DNA from: Pantoea sp. CCBC3-3-1
GTDB lineage: Bacteria; Pseudomonadota; Gammaproteobacteria; Enterobacterales; Enterobacteriaceae
Assembly (NCBI RefSeq): GCF_007981265.1
Contig: NZ_CP034363.1
Location: 3,410,001-3,474,000 of the forward strand
DNA: 64,000 nt
Reading direction: 5' to 3'
The position numbers and the translations under genes were made by a program. This document shows, one piece after another, positions 51,570-60,884 of the stretch. The first letter of the stretch is position 1; each line of letters opens with the position of its first letter. The notes under the pieces were generated by a model that saw nothing but the letters and a program-made list of their open reading frames with translations, did no database searches and was not told where the DNA came from.

Positions 51570-51866
51570 TTAGCGCAGACCGAGCTGGAAAATCATCGTC
51601 TCAGCCTGGCAGCTAAAGGTGAAATCGACATCCAGCTGTACGCCGCTGGGCTGGTCGCTAAACCGTGCGTCAATCTGGCAGGGTTCAGACTCTATCTGAC
51701 GCGCTTTCCCGGTCAGCTGTTGCAGAGCGGCTTCTGCCTGCTGCCGAGTTTCATACAGCTGACTCCACGATGCGGTGCAGTCGGTATTGTCCATAATGGT
51801 TCCAACGTCCACACAGCAGCAGGCAGCGGTTTCATTAGCGCTGCATTTTTTTATGGCATGAGTCAT
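51570..51866 (-). CDS. yfcZ: YfcZ/YiiS family protein
   Basis: 98 residues (E. coli 94). Cys-rich start ETAACCCVDVGTIMDNTDCTAS and conserved DFTFSCQAETMIFQLGLR end. UPF0381 family without known function; usual neighbour of fadI and fadL. Confidence 0.92.
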   Translation of the reverse strand: MTHAIKKCSANETAACCCVDVGTIMDNTDCTASWSQLYETRQQAEAALQQLTGKARQIESEPCQIDARFSDQPSGVQLDVDFTFSCQAETMIFQLGLR

Positions 51867-52098
51867 AGGATTCTCCGGGAGGCCAGTAACGGCATGAAGT
51901 TAAAACATTGCCAGCAGTTTACGCCGTGGTTTTTTTCTTGTCTGGCAATCCGCTGAAGAAAGCACGCTAAGTCGTGAATATCAGGGTTAAATTTGATCTT
52001 AAACAAGTTAAACTCCGCTGCGCTAAAACATAGCAAGACGTTTTTTGTTAAGCAGATCCCTTTTTGTGGATCATTATGGAAAAAACTATAAAACAATA

Positions 52099-52129
52099 TT
52101 GCAACATCAGTGCGAGTGAGACCTATACT
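52099..52129 (+). promoter_or_regulatory. Promoter of fadL
   Basis: -35 TTGCAA (52099-52104), 19-base spacer, -10 TATACT (52124-52129); the long spacer suggests moderate strength. Confidence 0.55.
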
Positions 52130-52133
52130 GGGG

Positions 52134-52150
52134 CACTGGTCTGATAAGTT
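52134..52150 (+). promoter_or_regulatory. FadR operator of fadL
   Basis: CACTGGTCTGATAAGTT matches AACTGGTCNGACCNGTT at nearly all informative positions and lies just after the -10 box, where FadR would block transcription, as in E. coli fadL. Confidence 0.8.
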
Positions 52151-52233
52151 AGCGGTTATTCAGATCCAATGAGTACCGACAGGGGTTATAAAATTAACCT
52201 GTTGAATAATAATCAAATAATGAGGTTGTGGTC

Positions 52234-53517
52234 ATGAACCATAAAAACCTGTTTGCGAAGTCTGCGCTCGCAGCCGCAGTGGCCATTGTTTCTTCAAACG
52301 CTTTTGCAGCCGGCTTTCAACTTAATGAATTTTCCGCAATCGGTCTGGGCCGCGCCTATTCAGGCGAAGGCGCGATGGGCGATACCGCTGCCTCCGCCAG
52401 CCGCAACCCGGCAACAATGGCATTAATGGATCGCCCGATGTTTTCCATCGGTACCGTATTTATCGACCCGGATGTGGCGGTTGACGGTTCAAGTTCAACC
52501 GGCCAGAGCCTGCATGCAAATAATATTGCGCCTACGGAATGGGTGCCGAATATTCATTATGTCCAGCCGCTTAACGATCGCTGGTGGCTGGGTGCTTCCG
52601 CCAACTCTAATTATGGCCTGGCGACCGAGTTTAATAATGACTACACCGCCGGCCCTTATGGCGGAAAAACCGATCTTCAAACGGTAAACTTTAATTTAAG
52701 CACCGCTTATCGACTTAATGAGAATTTTAGTTTTGGCGTGGGCTTTGATGCCGTTTACGCCCGCGCTAAAATTGAGCGCTACGCGGGTGAAGCCGGCGCT
52801 GCTTTAGGTTTCCCGGCCGATACTCAGATTGCGCATCTGAAAGGCAATGAATGGGGCTACGGCTGGAATGCCGGTATTTTGTATGAGGTGGATCAGAATA
52901 ACCGCTTCGGCTTTACCTATCGTTCAGAAGTCAAAGTCGATTTCGATGGCGCATATAAAAGTTCGGTTCCTGGCTATATCAATTCGCTGCCGCAAGCCCA
53001 GGCTTTTGGTCTGCCATACGGTACCAGCGGTTCAACCATTCCAGGCTCGTTGACGCTGAATCTGCCTGAAATGTGGGAACTGTCCGGCTATCACAAAGTC
53101 GCGCCACAGTGGGCGGTGCATTACAGCCTGACCTACACCAGCTGGAGCCAGTTCCAGGAGCTGAAAGCGACCGGCAGCAGCGGCCAGACGCTGTTCTATA
53201 AAGACGAAAGCTATAAAGATGCGTACCGCATCGCGCTGGGAACATCCTATTTCTATGATGATAACTGGACTTTCCGTGGCGGTATCGCCTTTGATGACAG
53301 CCCGGTCCCGGCCGACCAGCGTTCAATTTCCATTCCCGATCAGGATCGTCTGTGGCTGAGCACCGGCGCCTCCTACGCGTTTAACCAGGATGCTTCCGTC
53401 GACGTGGGCGTTTCATATATGCACGGTCAGCACGTTGAGGTGAACGAAGGCCCCTATACGTTCCGCTCTACCGGCAAAGCCTGGCTATATGGCGCGAGCT
53501 TTAACTACAAGTTCTGA
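52234..53517 (+). CDS. fadL: Long-chain fatty acid outer-membrane transporter FadL
   Basis: 427 residues from ATG 52234, with GAGG 8 bases before (a GTG two codons earlier is rejected). Signal peptide cleaved after AFA (about residue 25). Mature N-terminus [22 protein letters not shown] and [13 protein letters not shown], the NPA-containing hatch motif; a 14-stranded barrel ending in Phe. Takes up long-chain fatty acids. Confidence 0.96.
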   Translation: MNHKNLFAKSALAAAVAIVSSNAFAAGFQLNEFSAIGLGRAYSGEGAMGDTAASASRNPATMALMDRPMFSIGTVFIDPDVAVDGSSSTGQSLHANNIAPTEWVPNIHYVQPLNDRWWLGASANSNYGLATEFNNDYTAGPYGGKTDLQTVNFNLSTAYRLNENFSFGVGFDAVYARAKIERYAGEAGAALGFPADTQIAHLKGNEWGYGWNAGILYEVDQNNRFGFTYRSEVKVDFDGAYKSSVPGYINSLPQAQAFGLPYGTSGSTIPGSLTLNLPEMWELSGYHKVAPQWAVHYSLTYTSWSQFQELKATGSSGQTLFYKDESYKDAYRIALGTSYFYDDNWTFRGGIAFDDSPVPADQRSISIPDQDRLWLSTGASYAFNQDASVDVGVSYMHGQHVEVNEGPYTFRSTGKAWLYGASFNYKF

Positions 53518-53534
53518 TTGCCTGACTCATCGTC

Positions 53535-53562
53535 AAAAGGCCTGTCGCAAGACGGGCCTTAA
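53535..53562 (+). terminator. First copy of duplicated fadL terminator (no T tract)
   Basis: AAAAGGCCTGTC - GCAA - GACGGGCCTT, near-perfect 10-12 bp stem with GCAA tetraloop, 17 bases after the fadL stop; followed by AAGG instead of T. Confidence 0.75.
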
Positions 53563-53586
53563 GGTTGTTGACAAAGTGCAGGCTCA

Positions 53587-53687
53587 GGGAGCATACCCCC
53601 TCCGCAAAGACGCAAAAAGCGCCATCCGTGGCAGCTCAACACGGGCCGTCCATGGCCCGTGATGCTTTGCTACGGGCGTAAGCTCCC
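53587..53687 (-). repeat. Structured palindromic repeat, copy 2
   Basis: Reverse-strand copy of the element at 2203-2313. Hairpin 1 (53640-53661) is identical over 22 bases and the 15-base GCTTTTTGCGTCTTT is identical (53606-53620). Hairpin 2 (53621-53632) keeps its stem although a G-C pair became C-G. The outer arms (53587-53600/53674-53687) still pair at 12 of 14 positions but differ in sequence from copy 1. It sits between convergent fadL and mlaA. Confidence 0.8.
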
Positions 53688-53708
53688 CTCGCTTCAGGTT
53701 TGTCAGCA

Positions 53709-53741
53709 GTCAAAAGGCCTGTCGCAAGACAGGCCTTTTTT
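53709..53741 (+). terminator. Second copy of duplicated fadL terminator, with T tract
   Basis: 12-bp perfect stem AAAAGGCCTGTC / GACAGGCCTTTT, GCAA tetraloop, six or more T. The first copy lies 177 bases upstream; the shared unit is about 29 bases with one mismatch. Confidence 0.9.
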
Positions 53742-53753
53742 GTGCTGAATGCT

Positions 53754-54512
53754 TTAGTTCGCGTCGATGTCGTTGAGATCGCCCTGAATCGCCGCGGCGT
53801 TTGGATTTTCCTGCGGGATTAGCTTGCCATCGCTGGCAAGGAAATCGTGACGCTGGAAATAAGCTGCCCGCACAAAGGCGTAAGGGTCGCCAGAGTTGCG
53901 CAAAATCGCGTCGGAGTCGAGCAGCTGCGCACGGGTTTCAACACCTTCCAGCGCCCATTTACCCGCAGTCATCCACCAGGTCAGCCAGCCCAGTGGCGCG
54001 TAGAGATCGTCCACCATGCCGCCAACATCTTCACGCGGCGTAAAGCTGCCGTAACCCGGTAGCTCGACATACGTGCCGTATCCCACGCCGTAATTACCCA
54101 GCGTGCTGCCGAAGCGGCGCGGTTCTTCCTTCGCCAGTTTCGGATTCGCCATGCCGGCTACGTCGATAAATCCACCCATTCCCAAAATGGTATTCAGGAA
54201 GAAGCGGTTGAAGTGAATCATCGCTTTATAAGGTTTGCCCTCAACAAAGTAGTTCACCATGGTTGAAGGTTCGCTCAGGTTGCCGAGAAAATTGCTCAGG
54301 CCGCTACGGGCAGGCATTGGCACATAATCACGCCAGGCAACAGCTACAGGGCGGACGACGTAAGGGTCCAGCACGTTGTAGTTGAAGTTGAACATCGATC
54401 GGTTGAAGCCTTCCAGCGGATCGGACCGCTCCTGAGGTTCATCCGTCGGCGAACTGGCACACCCGATCAGCAATACGCTTGCCAGCGCAACGCCCATCAC
54501 GCGGTAGCTCAT
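53754..54512 (-). CDS. mlaA: Outer-membrane lipid asymmetry lipoprotein MlaA (VacJ)
   Basis: 252 residues from ATG 54512 behind GGGAG; a 48-codon upstream extension overlapping ccmI is rejected. Lipoprotein signal with lipobox LIGC (Cys18) and non-Asp +2 residue, so outer membrane. Conserved DPLEGFNRSMFNFNYNVLD, GGFIDVAGMANP and FGSTLGNYGVGYGTYVELP. It removes misplaced phospholipids from the outer leaflet with OmpC/F and MlaBCDEF. Confidence 0.95.
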   Translation of the reverse strand: MSYRVMGVALASVLLIGCASSPTDEPQERSDPLEGFNRSMFNFNYNVLDPYVVRPVAVAWRDYVPMPARSGLSNFLGNLSEPSTMVNYFVEGKPYKAMIHFNRFFLNTILGMGGFIDVAGMANPKLAKEEPRRFGSTLGNYGVGYGTYVELPGYGSFTPREDVGGMVDDLYAPLGWLTWWMTAGKWALEGVETRAQLLDSDAILRNSGDPYAFVRAAYFQRHDFLASDGKLIPQENPNAAAIQGDLNDIDAN

Positions 54513-54546
54513 ATCTGTCTCCCTGTAGTGAAATGTATAACTGCCG

Positions 54547-55758
54547 CTACGGCTGCCGTTGATTAATCTCAACGGCCAGCTGTTGATGACCATCGAAAGG
54601 CGTAAGCGCACTCGTACCAAACCAGTCACCCGCCTGTGGATTAGCGCTGCCATCACGCGAGATGCGTACGCGAACCTGAACCTGACGCTGTGCAGAGAGT
54701 AAACGCTCCGGCATCATGGCATTGCTGTCATCAAGCGTCAGCGATAGTGGAAAATGGCTTAACGGCAGTTTTTTTACCGCCACCGGAACCGGTGAAGTGC
54801 CATCGGCAACGGAAATATACAACACTCCGCTCTCGGGTAACATTTTTTCTGCGCCCGGTGCCAGCGTAACGGTTAAAGCCAGATGGCTGTTTTGCTTGCC
54901 GGAATCGGTTTTGGCCTGCTCAATACTGCGTTGAATCATCAAGACCCGGCGATCGTCAGCAGGTAACAATTGTAACATCTTTTGCCAGCTCGCTATCGCT
55001 TCAGCGTAGTGCTGTTGGCTAAAAGCATTAAATGCCAACAGGCTGAGAACCCGAAGATTGTTGCCGTCGGTTTTTATCATCTCGTTCAGCATGGTCGCAG
55101 CCTGACGATTGTTTTCAGGATCCGGTGAACGCGTCAGAACATCGGCATAGCTTAATTTTACTTCGGGATTGTCAGGCGCCAGCTGCATCGCGCGCTGAAA
55201 AGCCTGCGTCGCAGTGGTGGCGTTATTTAACACCATGCCAATTCGTCCCAGCATTAGCCAGTCATCAACGTTGCGCGGATCGTTTTGCAGCGAAGTACGG
55301 ATCCCCAGCCCCAGACGAGCCAGCTGCTCCGTGCTTAGCGGTTTGGCATTAGCATCCATCAGCTGCGCACGCAGCGCAGGAAGCTCATTATTGACCTGCT
55401 GCCATGCCATTACCTGAGCAAAACCACCGGTTTTGAAATAAAAGCCCAGGCTGACCAGGACAATAACCAGTACGCCCGGCACTAATACCCAGCGGCTGAC
55501 CGTGCGCTCGCGGAGCTGTTCATCCTGTGGAATATCCCACAGCAGCGTCTGTTGCAGTTCAAGCACCATTTCCGGGCGTTCGGCTACCACGCCCTGCTGC
55601 TCATCCAGTTCAAGCTCTTTCAGACGCTGATGATAAAAAGTTTTATTCAGCGTATCGCGATCGGCGGTAACGGATTGCTGCCTGCGTCCACCCGCAATCA
55701 GCAGCAGCGCGCTCGCGGCGACCAGCAATGCCAGAAGGGTGAACCAAAATCCACTCAT
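54547..55758 (-). CDS. ccmI: Cytochrome c maturation protein CcmI
   Basis: 403 residues. Two N-terminal membrane segments (about 3-22 and 92-112) with the cytoplasmic KTFYHQRLKELELDEQQG leucine-zipper-like loop between them, then a periplasmic TPR-type domain (about 150-270) and a C-terminal beta domain. CcmI captures apocytochrome c. In E. coli this is fused to CcmH; here it is separate, overlapping ccmH by 4 bases. Confidence 0.92.
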   Translation of the reverse strand: MSGFWFTLLALLVAASALLLIAGGRRQQSVTADRDTLNKTFYHQRLKELELDEQQGVVAERPEMVLELQQTLLWDIPQDEQLRERTVSRWVLVPGVLVIVLVSLGFYFKTGGFAQVMAWQQVNNELPALRAQLMDANAKPLSTEQLARLGLGIRTSLQNDPRNVDDWLMLGRIGMVLNNATTATQAFQRAMQLAPDNPEVKLSYADVLTRSPDPENNRQAATMLNEMIKTDGNNLRVLSLLAFNAFSQQHYAEAIASWQKMLQLLPADDRRVLMIQRSIEQAKTDSGKQNSHLALTVTLAPGAEKMLPESGVLYISVADGTSPVPVAVKKLPLSHFPLSLTLDDSNAMMPERLLSAQRQVQVRVRISRDGSANPQAGDWFGTSALTPFDGHQQLAVEINQRQP

Positions 55759-56219
55759 GGTTGCTTCCTGTTATTTTTTAAAAGCTCGTCCAGCCGCGCC
55801 TGCTGTTCAGCATCCAGCTCACTGCCGGTCTGCCGTTTTTTCCGACTGCGTAATACAATCACCAGCCCACCGATAAGAACAAACAGTACCGGGCCAGCCC
55901 AAAGGATCAGGGTTGAAGCCATCACGGGCGGCGCATAGCTGACAAAATTACCGTAGCGGGCCACCATATAGGCTTTCACCTGTTCCGGCGTCTGGCCGCT
56001 TTGCAGCAGCTCATACACTTTCAGGCGCATATCGCCCGCGATCATGGCATTCGAATCGGCGATGCTGTTGTTCTGGCATTTTGGACAACGTAAAGACTCG
56101 GTCAGATGCCGGTACTGCTGCTCCTGATCGACAGAAGAAAATTTATAGGTATCAATATTGTCTGCCAGCGTGCTGAAAGAGATCATCAGCGCCACCGCCA
56201 GTATCATGCAGTGTTTCAT
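55755..56219 (-). CDS. ccmH: Cytochrome c maturation protein CcmH (thiol-reducing subunit)
   Basis: 154 residues: signal peptide, redox motif LRCPKCQNNSIADSNA, one C-terminal membrane segment (about 104-122) and a charged tail. It reduces the CXXCH cysteines of apocytochrome c. Short CcmL-type form. Overlaps ccmG by 4 bases. Confidence 0.94.
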   Translation of the reverse strand: MKHCMILAVALMISFSTLADNIDTYKFSSVDQEQQYRHLTESLRCPKCQNNSIADSNAMIAGDMRLKVYELLQSGQTPEQVKAYMVARYGNFVSYAPPVMASTLILWAGPVLFVLIGGLVIVLRSRKKRQTGSELDAEQQARLDELLKNNRKQP

Positions 56220-56773
56220 GTTCCTGCCTCCTTGCTGTATTTATCCCATAATGGCTTCACTTCGGTATTCCATACCCGGTCATTCATGTCCCCGGCATGG
56301 CGATAGCGGATAATCCCTTTACCATCGATTAAAAACGTTTCTGGTGCGCCATACACGCCCAAATCAAGCCCCAGCATACCGTCGCCGTCATACAGACTCA
56401 ATGCATAAGGATTGCCCAGCGAATTCAGCCAGCCGATCGCCTTGCTGCGGTCATCTTTATAATTCAGGCCGACAACCCGAATTCCCTGCACCGCCAGGGA
56501 ATTGAGATACTGGTGTTCAGCCCGGCAGGTGGGACACCAGGTCGCCCAAACGTTCAGCAAAATCGGCTTACCGTCCGTCAGCACCGACTGGTCATACGTT
56601 TTTCCAGGCTGGTCGAGCGATTCCAATTTGAACAGCGGAACCGGCTTGCCCACCAGCGCGGACTCCAGGCGAGTGGGGTCGTCGCCGTTTGCATTTCGGC
56701 TCAGCTGCCACATCAACGCGGCCGCCAGCAGCAAAAACAGAACCAGCGGGATATACAGTATTTTCTTATTCAT
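56216..56773 (-). CDS. ccmG: Thiol:disulfide interchange protein DsbE/CcmG
   Basis: 185 residues: membrane anchor (about 5-22) and periplasmic thioredoxin fold with ATWCPTCRAEH active site (about 80-84) and GAPETFLIDGKGIIRYRHAG. It delivers reducing equivalents from DsbD to CcmH. Overlaps ccmF by 4 bases. Confidence 0.95.
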   Translation of the reverse strand: MNKKILYIPLVLFLLLAAALMWQLSRNANGDDPTRLESALVGKPVPLFKLESLDQPGKTYDQSVLTDGKPILLNVWATWCPTCRAEHQYLNSLAVQGIRVVGLNYKDDRSKAIGWLNSLGNPYALSLYDGDGMLGLDLGVYGAPETFLIDGKGIIRYRHAGDMNDRVWNTEVKPLWDKYSKEAGT

Positions 56774-58725
56774 GCCAGCTCCTTTTGCGCTTTCTTACGC
56801 GAGCGATAGCGCGGATCGAGCAGACAAAATATGCCGCCTGCCGCCATAAACACGCCGCCAAACCAAATCCAGCGCACAAAAGGTTTGTAGTAAATCCGCA
56901 CCGCCCAGGAATGATCATCCAGCTCTTCACCAAGCGCAGCGTAAAGGTCGCGAGTGAAACCACCGTTGATGGCGGCTTCCGTCATCATGGTGTGCGCCAC
57001 GCTGTAGTAGCGTTTCTCCGCATGCAATGTTGCTTCCTGCTTGCCGTTACGTGTGACGTCGATAATGGCGACGCCCCCCGTATAGTTCGCTCCCTGCAAG
57101 TTGTGCACGTCGCGGAAGGTGAAGTGATAGTTGTGAATGTCTACCGTGTCTCCCGCGCGCATACGCACGTCGCGCTCGACGCTGTAATTCTGGCTGAAGG
57201 CAATACCAATTACGGTGACGGCAACCCCCAGATGGCCGAGCACCATGCCCCAGTGACTACGTGACAGATGGCGCAAGCCGGTGAAAAAACGGTGACGATG
57301 CGTTGCGCGCTCATGCAGTTCCATCAACGTCAGGAAGATGACCCAAATCGCCATCAGCAGGCCAACGACGGTCATCGCCTCAATACGATCCTGCATCAGC
57401 CAGGGCACCGCGACGGAAAGCACCAGCGTACCCACCAGCGCCAGCGCCAGCCGCTTCCACAGCTTTTGCGGCTCGTCGCGACGCCAGCGAACCAGCGGCC
57501 CCACGCCCAGCAGCAGCGCCAGCGGTGCCATCAGCCAGGTGAACAGCGTATTAAAGAAAGGTTCGCCAATTGAAATGCTGCCAAGCCCAAGCTGTTTATG
57601 CACCAGTGGCAGCAGCGTACCCAGCAGCACGACCAGCATGGCGGCGATCAGCAAAATATTATTGCCGAGCAGGAAAGATTCTCGTGACCAAATCTCGTTT
57701 TGCACCCGCCCGCGCACCTTGCTGCCTTTAATGGCATAGAGCAACAGCGAGCTGCCGATCACGATCACCAGGAAAGCAAGGATAAACATGCCGCGAGCCG
57801 GATCGGAGGCAAAAGAGTGCACCGAAACCAATACGCCGGATCGCACCAGGAAGGTACCCAGCAGGCTAAGAGAAAAAGCGGTAATCGCCAGCAGCACCGT
57901 CCAGGCTTTGAACGTCCCACGTTTTTCGGTGACCGCCAGAGAGTGGATCAGCGCGGTACCTGCCAGCCACGGCATAAAAGAGGCGTTCTCAACCGGATCC
58001 CAGAACCACCAGCCGCCCCAGCCAAGTTCGTAATAGGCCCAGGCGGAGCCGAGCACAATGCCGATAGTCAGAAAGACCCATGCGGCCGTGGTCCAGGGGC
58101 GTGACCAGCGAGCCCAGGCGGTATCCAGCCTGCCGGCCATTAACGACGCAATAGCAAAAGCAAACGCCACCGAGAAGCCCACATAACCCATATATAACAG
58201 CGGTGGGTGGAAGATCAGCCCGATATCCTGCAGCATCGGGTTCAGATCGTTGCCGTCAATGGGGAAGTCGGGCAGCGTTCGGGTAAAAGGATTAGAAGTC
58301 AGCGTAATAAACAGCAGGAAGCCAAGATTTATCATCCCCATCACGGCCAGTACGCGGGCAATCGCATCCAGCGGCATGCCGCGGCTGAACAGCGCTACCG
58401 CCAGCGTCCAGGTGCTGAGCAACAGCAGCCACAGCAGCAGCGAGCCTTCATGCGCGCCCCAGGTAGCCGCAATACGGTAGTAAACCGGCAGCAGCGTGTT
58501 GGAGTTTGTCACTACGTAAGCAACGCTGAAATCGTTCACAATAAAGGCGTGAACCAGGAGGGAAAACGCTCCCAGAATACAGGCAAACAGGGCATAGCTG
58601 AGCGGTCGGGCCAGGCCCATCAGCCGTGGATCCTGGCGAGATGCCCCCCATAAAGGATAAATGCTAAGCAACAGCGCCAGCGCAAGGCCGAGACAAAGCA
58701 GAAAACTGCCGATTTCAGGCATCAT
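56770..58725 (-). CDS. ccmF: Heme lyase subunit CcmF
   Basis: 651 residues, about 15 membrane segments. Tryptophan-rich motif [19 protein letters not shown] near residue 230, conserved His residues in periplasmic loops, and [17 protein letters not shown]. It ligates heme from CcmE to apocytochrome c. Overlaps ccmE by 4 bases. Confidence 0.96.
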   Translation of the reverse strand: MMPEIGSFLLCLGLALALLLSIYPLWGASRQDPRLMGLARPLSYALFACILGAFSLLVHAFIVNDFSVAYVVTNSNTLLPVYYRIAATWGAHEGSLLLWLLLLSTWTLAVALFSRGMPLDAIARVLAVMGMINLGFLLFITLTSNPFTRTLPDFPIDGNDLNPMLQDIGLIFHPPLLYMGYVGFSVAFAFAIASLMAGRLDTAWARWSRPWTTAAWVFLTIGIVLGSAWAYYELGWGGWWFWDPVENASFMPWLAGTALIHSLAVTEKRGTFKAWTVLLAITAFSLSLLGTFLVRSGVLVSVHSFASDPARGMFILAFLVIVIGSSLLLYAIKGSKVRGRVQNEIWSRESFLLGNNILLIAAMLVVLLGTLLPLVHKQLGLGSISIGEPFFNTLFTWLMAPLALLLGVGPLVRWRRDEPQKLWKRLALALVGTLVLSVAVPWLMQDRIEAMTVVGLLMAIWVIFLTLMELHERATHRHRFFTGLRHLSRSHWGMVLGHLGVAVTVIGIAFSQNYSVERDVRMRAGDTVDIHNYHFTFRDVHNLQGANYTGGVAIIDVTRNGKQEATLHAEKRYYSVAHTMMTEAAINGGFTRDLYAALGEELDDHSWAVRIYYKPFVRWIWFGGVFMAAGGIFCLLDPRYRSRKKAQKELA

Positions 58726-59213
58726 GACGAGCCTCCTGGCTGCGCGTTCTGATAGTTTGATGCCGGTCCACGGTGATTCTTCTTCATTGCATCCTCGATT
58801 TCCGGCGGGGTATATTTTTCGTCATGCTTCGCCAGCACCTCTTTCGCCTTGATCAGGTTCCCCTCTTCCAGCACGCCCTGCGCGACAACGCCCTGCCCTT
58901 CCCGGAACAGATCGGGGAGAATGCCAAGATAGCTCACGCTGATCGTGCCGTTACCGTCATACAGCTTAAAAAAGACCTGCAAGGTTTGCGGATCTCGCCT
59001 GACGCTGCCAGGCAACACCATACCGCCTACGCGCAGGCGTTGGCCCGCCACCGGTTTTTCATGATCTTCCCCTTTGCCATTGAGAATTTCACTTGGGGTA
59101 TAAAACAGATCGATATTTGAACGTAACGCGTACATCACTAATGAAGTAGCCAGACCCAGGCCGACCAGCACAGCGATAATCAGGATCAGACGATTTTTAC
59201 GACGGGTGTTCAC
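58722..59213 (-). CDS. ccmE: Heme chaperone CcmE
   Basis: 163 residues: N-terminal anchor and periplasmic OB fold with [11 protein letters not shown] and the covalent heme-binding His in [12 protein letters not shown] (about residue 130). Receives heme from CcmABCD. Overlaps ccmD by 4 bases. Confidence 0.96.
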   Translation of the reverse strand: MNTRRKNRLILIIAVLVGLGLATSLVMYALRSNIDLFYTPSEILNGKGEDHEKPVAGQRLRVGGMVLPGSVRRDPQTLQVFFKLYDGNGTISVSYLGILPDLFREGQGVVAQGVLEEGNLIKAKEVLAKHDEKYTPPEIEDAMKKNHRGPASNYQNAQPGGSS

Positions 59214-59431
59214 GGTTGCTCTCCTGCCGCGTTTTTTATTTTTGCCGCGTGCATACGACGTTCGCGTGACTGCCGCTGGCGTATATCAGTCAGCAAACGC
59301 TGGCGCTGAATAACGGTGTGCAGTACCAGCACGCCGAGTGCAATGAGCGTACAGGCGACAGCCAGCCAGACATAAAAGGCATAGCCGCCCATCGCGAAAA
59401 AGGCCTGCCAGGAAGAGAATGCGGGCGTCAT
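59210..59431 (-). CDS. ccmD: Heme exporter small subunit CcmD
   Basis: 73 residues, one membrane segment (about 17-39) flanked by [17 protein letters not shown] and a basic cytoplasmic tail. Helps release heme-loaded CcmE from CcmABC. Overlaps ccmC and ccmE by 4 bases each. Confidence 0.93.
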   Translation of the reverse strand: MTPAFSSWQAFFAMGGYAFYVWLAVACTLIALGVLVLHTVIQRQRLLTDIRQRQSRERRMHAAKIKNAAGEQP

Positions 59432-60168
59432 TTACGCGCTCCTTTTGCTGCAACGGATGCTACCCAGGGACGATGACGTTCGGTAAACAGGATCAGGTTA
59501 CGCAGGCGCATCAGCGTAAGCGTGATGAACAGCAGCCAGTAACCCAGAATTGACCAGCGCAGCGGTGTACGCATTTCCGGTGCGATAGCCTGTTGCAGCA
59601 TACCGGAGGAGCCCTGATGCAACGTGTTCCACCACTGTACCGAGTAGTGAATGATCGGCAGGTTTACCACGCCAACCAGTATCAGGATCCCGGCAGCGCG
59701 GCCCGCCATCCGGCGATCGTCGAAGGCGTTATAAAGCGCAATAACGCCCATGTAGAGGAATAAAAGCACCAGCTCGGAGGTCAGCCGGGCATCCCAGATC
59801 CACCAGGTTCCCCACATCGGCTTGCCCCAGGCAGACCCGGTGATCAGCGCAATAAACGTGAAGACTGCGCCAACGGGAGCCATTGCGGCTGCTGCCAGAT
59901 CGGCGGTTTTCCATTGCCAGACCAGACCGGTAAACGCCGCGATTGCCATCATCGAATAGATACCCATCGACCACATGGCAGCAGGCACGTGAATATACAT
60001 GATGCGATAGCTGTTACCTTGCTGATAGTCGGCAGGCGCGAAGCCGAACCCCCAAATCCACCCCAATAACAGCGTTGCGGTGGCGGCGATTGCAAACCAG
60101 GGCAAGAGCCGACCGCATAATGAGTAGAGCCGCTCCGGCTTACCCAGCTGGTGTATCCATTTCCACAT
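59428..60168 (-). CDS. ccmC: Heme exporter subunit CcmC
   Basis: 246 residues from ATG 60168 (MWKWIHQLG); a GTG five codons upstream is also possible, and neither has a strong ribosome site. Six membrane segments, with the heme-handling motif GKPMWGTWWIWDARLTSELVL and conserved His residues. It attaches heme to CcmE. Confidence 0.94.
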   Translation of the reverse strand: MWKWIHQLGKPERLYSLCGRLLPWFAIAATATLLLGWIWGFGFAPADYQQGNSYRIMYIHVPAAMWSMGIYSMMAIAAFTGLVWQWKTADLAAAAMAPVGAVFTFIALITGSAWGKPMWGTWWIWDARLTSELVLLFLYMGVIALYNAFDDRRMAGRAAGILILVGVVNLPIIHYSVQWWNTLHQGSSGMLQQAIAPEMRTPLRWSILGYWLLFITLTLMRLRNLILFTERHRPWVASVAAKGARK

Positions 60169-60224
60169 TATTATTTTGCTCACATAAAAAGAAAATGCGT
60201 TCTGGTGTTCAAAATTTAAATACG

Positions 60225-60884
60225 TTAATGCACGCTAACCCGCAATGCGGCGGCAGTAGCGAAAGGCGCCAGCGTTATGCTGCCTGCAAGTAATGCACCT
60301 AAAATAGCCAGATAACCTTTAATCGGTAATCCCATGCTCGCGGCGTCTATGGCCGCTGTAGCAAAAATCAGTACCGGCACGGCAAGCGGCAGCACCAGTA
60401 AACTCAGCAAAACACCACCACGGCGCAGGCCGACCGTCAGCCCCACGCCAATGGCACCCAATAAACTCAACGTTGGCGTTCCCAGCAGCAGCGAAAGCGC
60501 CATCGCACGCCAGCTGGCAAAGTCCAACGACAGCAGCAGCGCCGCCAGCGGAGAAAGCAGCAGCAACGGCAATCCGGTGATCACCCAGTGAGCGGTCACT
60601 TTTCCCAGCACCGTTACCGGCAGTGGGGTCGGCAACAGCAGAAGCTGTTCGAGTGAACCATCCAAAAAATCGTCGCGGAACAGTCGCTCCAGCGCCAGCA
60701 AGGAGGAAAGCAGCGCGGCAACCCACACAATGCCCGGCGCAATCCGCGCCAGCAGCTGAGGTTCAGGTCCAATCCCCAGGGGGAAAAGCGTGATAACTAT
60801 AAGGAAAAACCACAGCGGATTAATGATTTCTGCTCCGCTTTGCGAGGCAATACGCAATTCACGCTTCACTACACGCCAGAACAT
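60225..60884 (-). CDS. ccmB: Heme exporter permease CcmB
   Basis: 219 residues, six membrane segments; FRDDFLDGSLEQLLLLP and LPLAVPVLIF are typical. Forms the ABC transporter with CcmA that drives CcmE release. A 56-base gap to ccmC is the only sizeable gap in the cluster. Confidence 0.94.
   Translation of the reverse strand: MFWRVVKRELRIASQSGAEIINPLWFFLIVITLFPLGIGPEPQLLARIAPGIVWVAALLSSLLALERLFRDDFLDGSLEQLLLLPTPLPVTVLGKVTAHWVITGLPLLLLSPLAALLLSLDFASWRAMALSLLLGTPTLSLLGAIGVGLTVGLRRGGVLLSLLVLPLAVPVLIFATAAIDAASMGLPIKGYLAILGALLAGSITLAPFATAAALRVSVH

Larger units (their letters stand above)
51867..52233. other. Intergenic region between yfcZ and fadL
   Basis: 367 bases, AT-rich on the fadL side. 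Contains the fadL promoter (TTGCAA at 52099-52104, TATACT at 52124-52129), a FadR site and the fadL leader with GAGG at 52222-52225. I see no gene in it. Confidence 0.7.
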
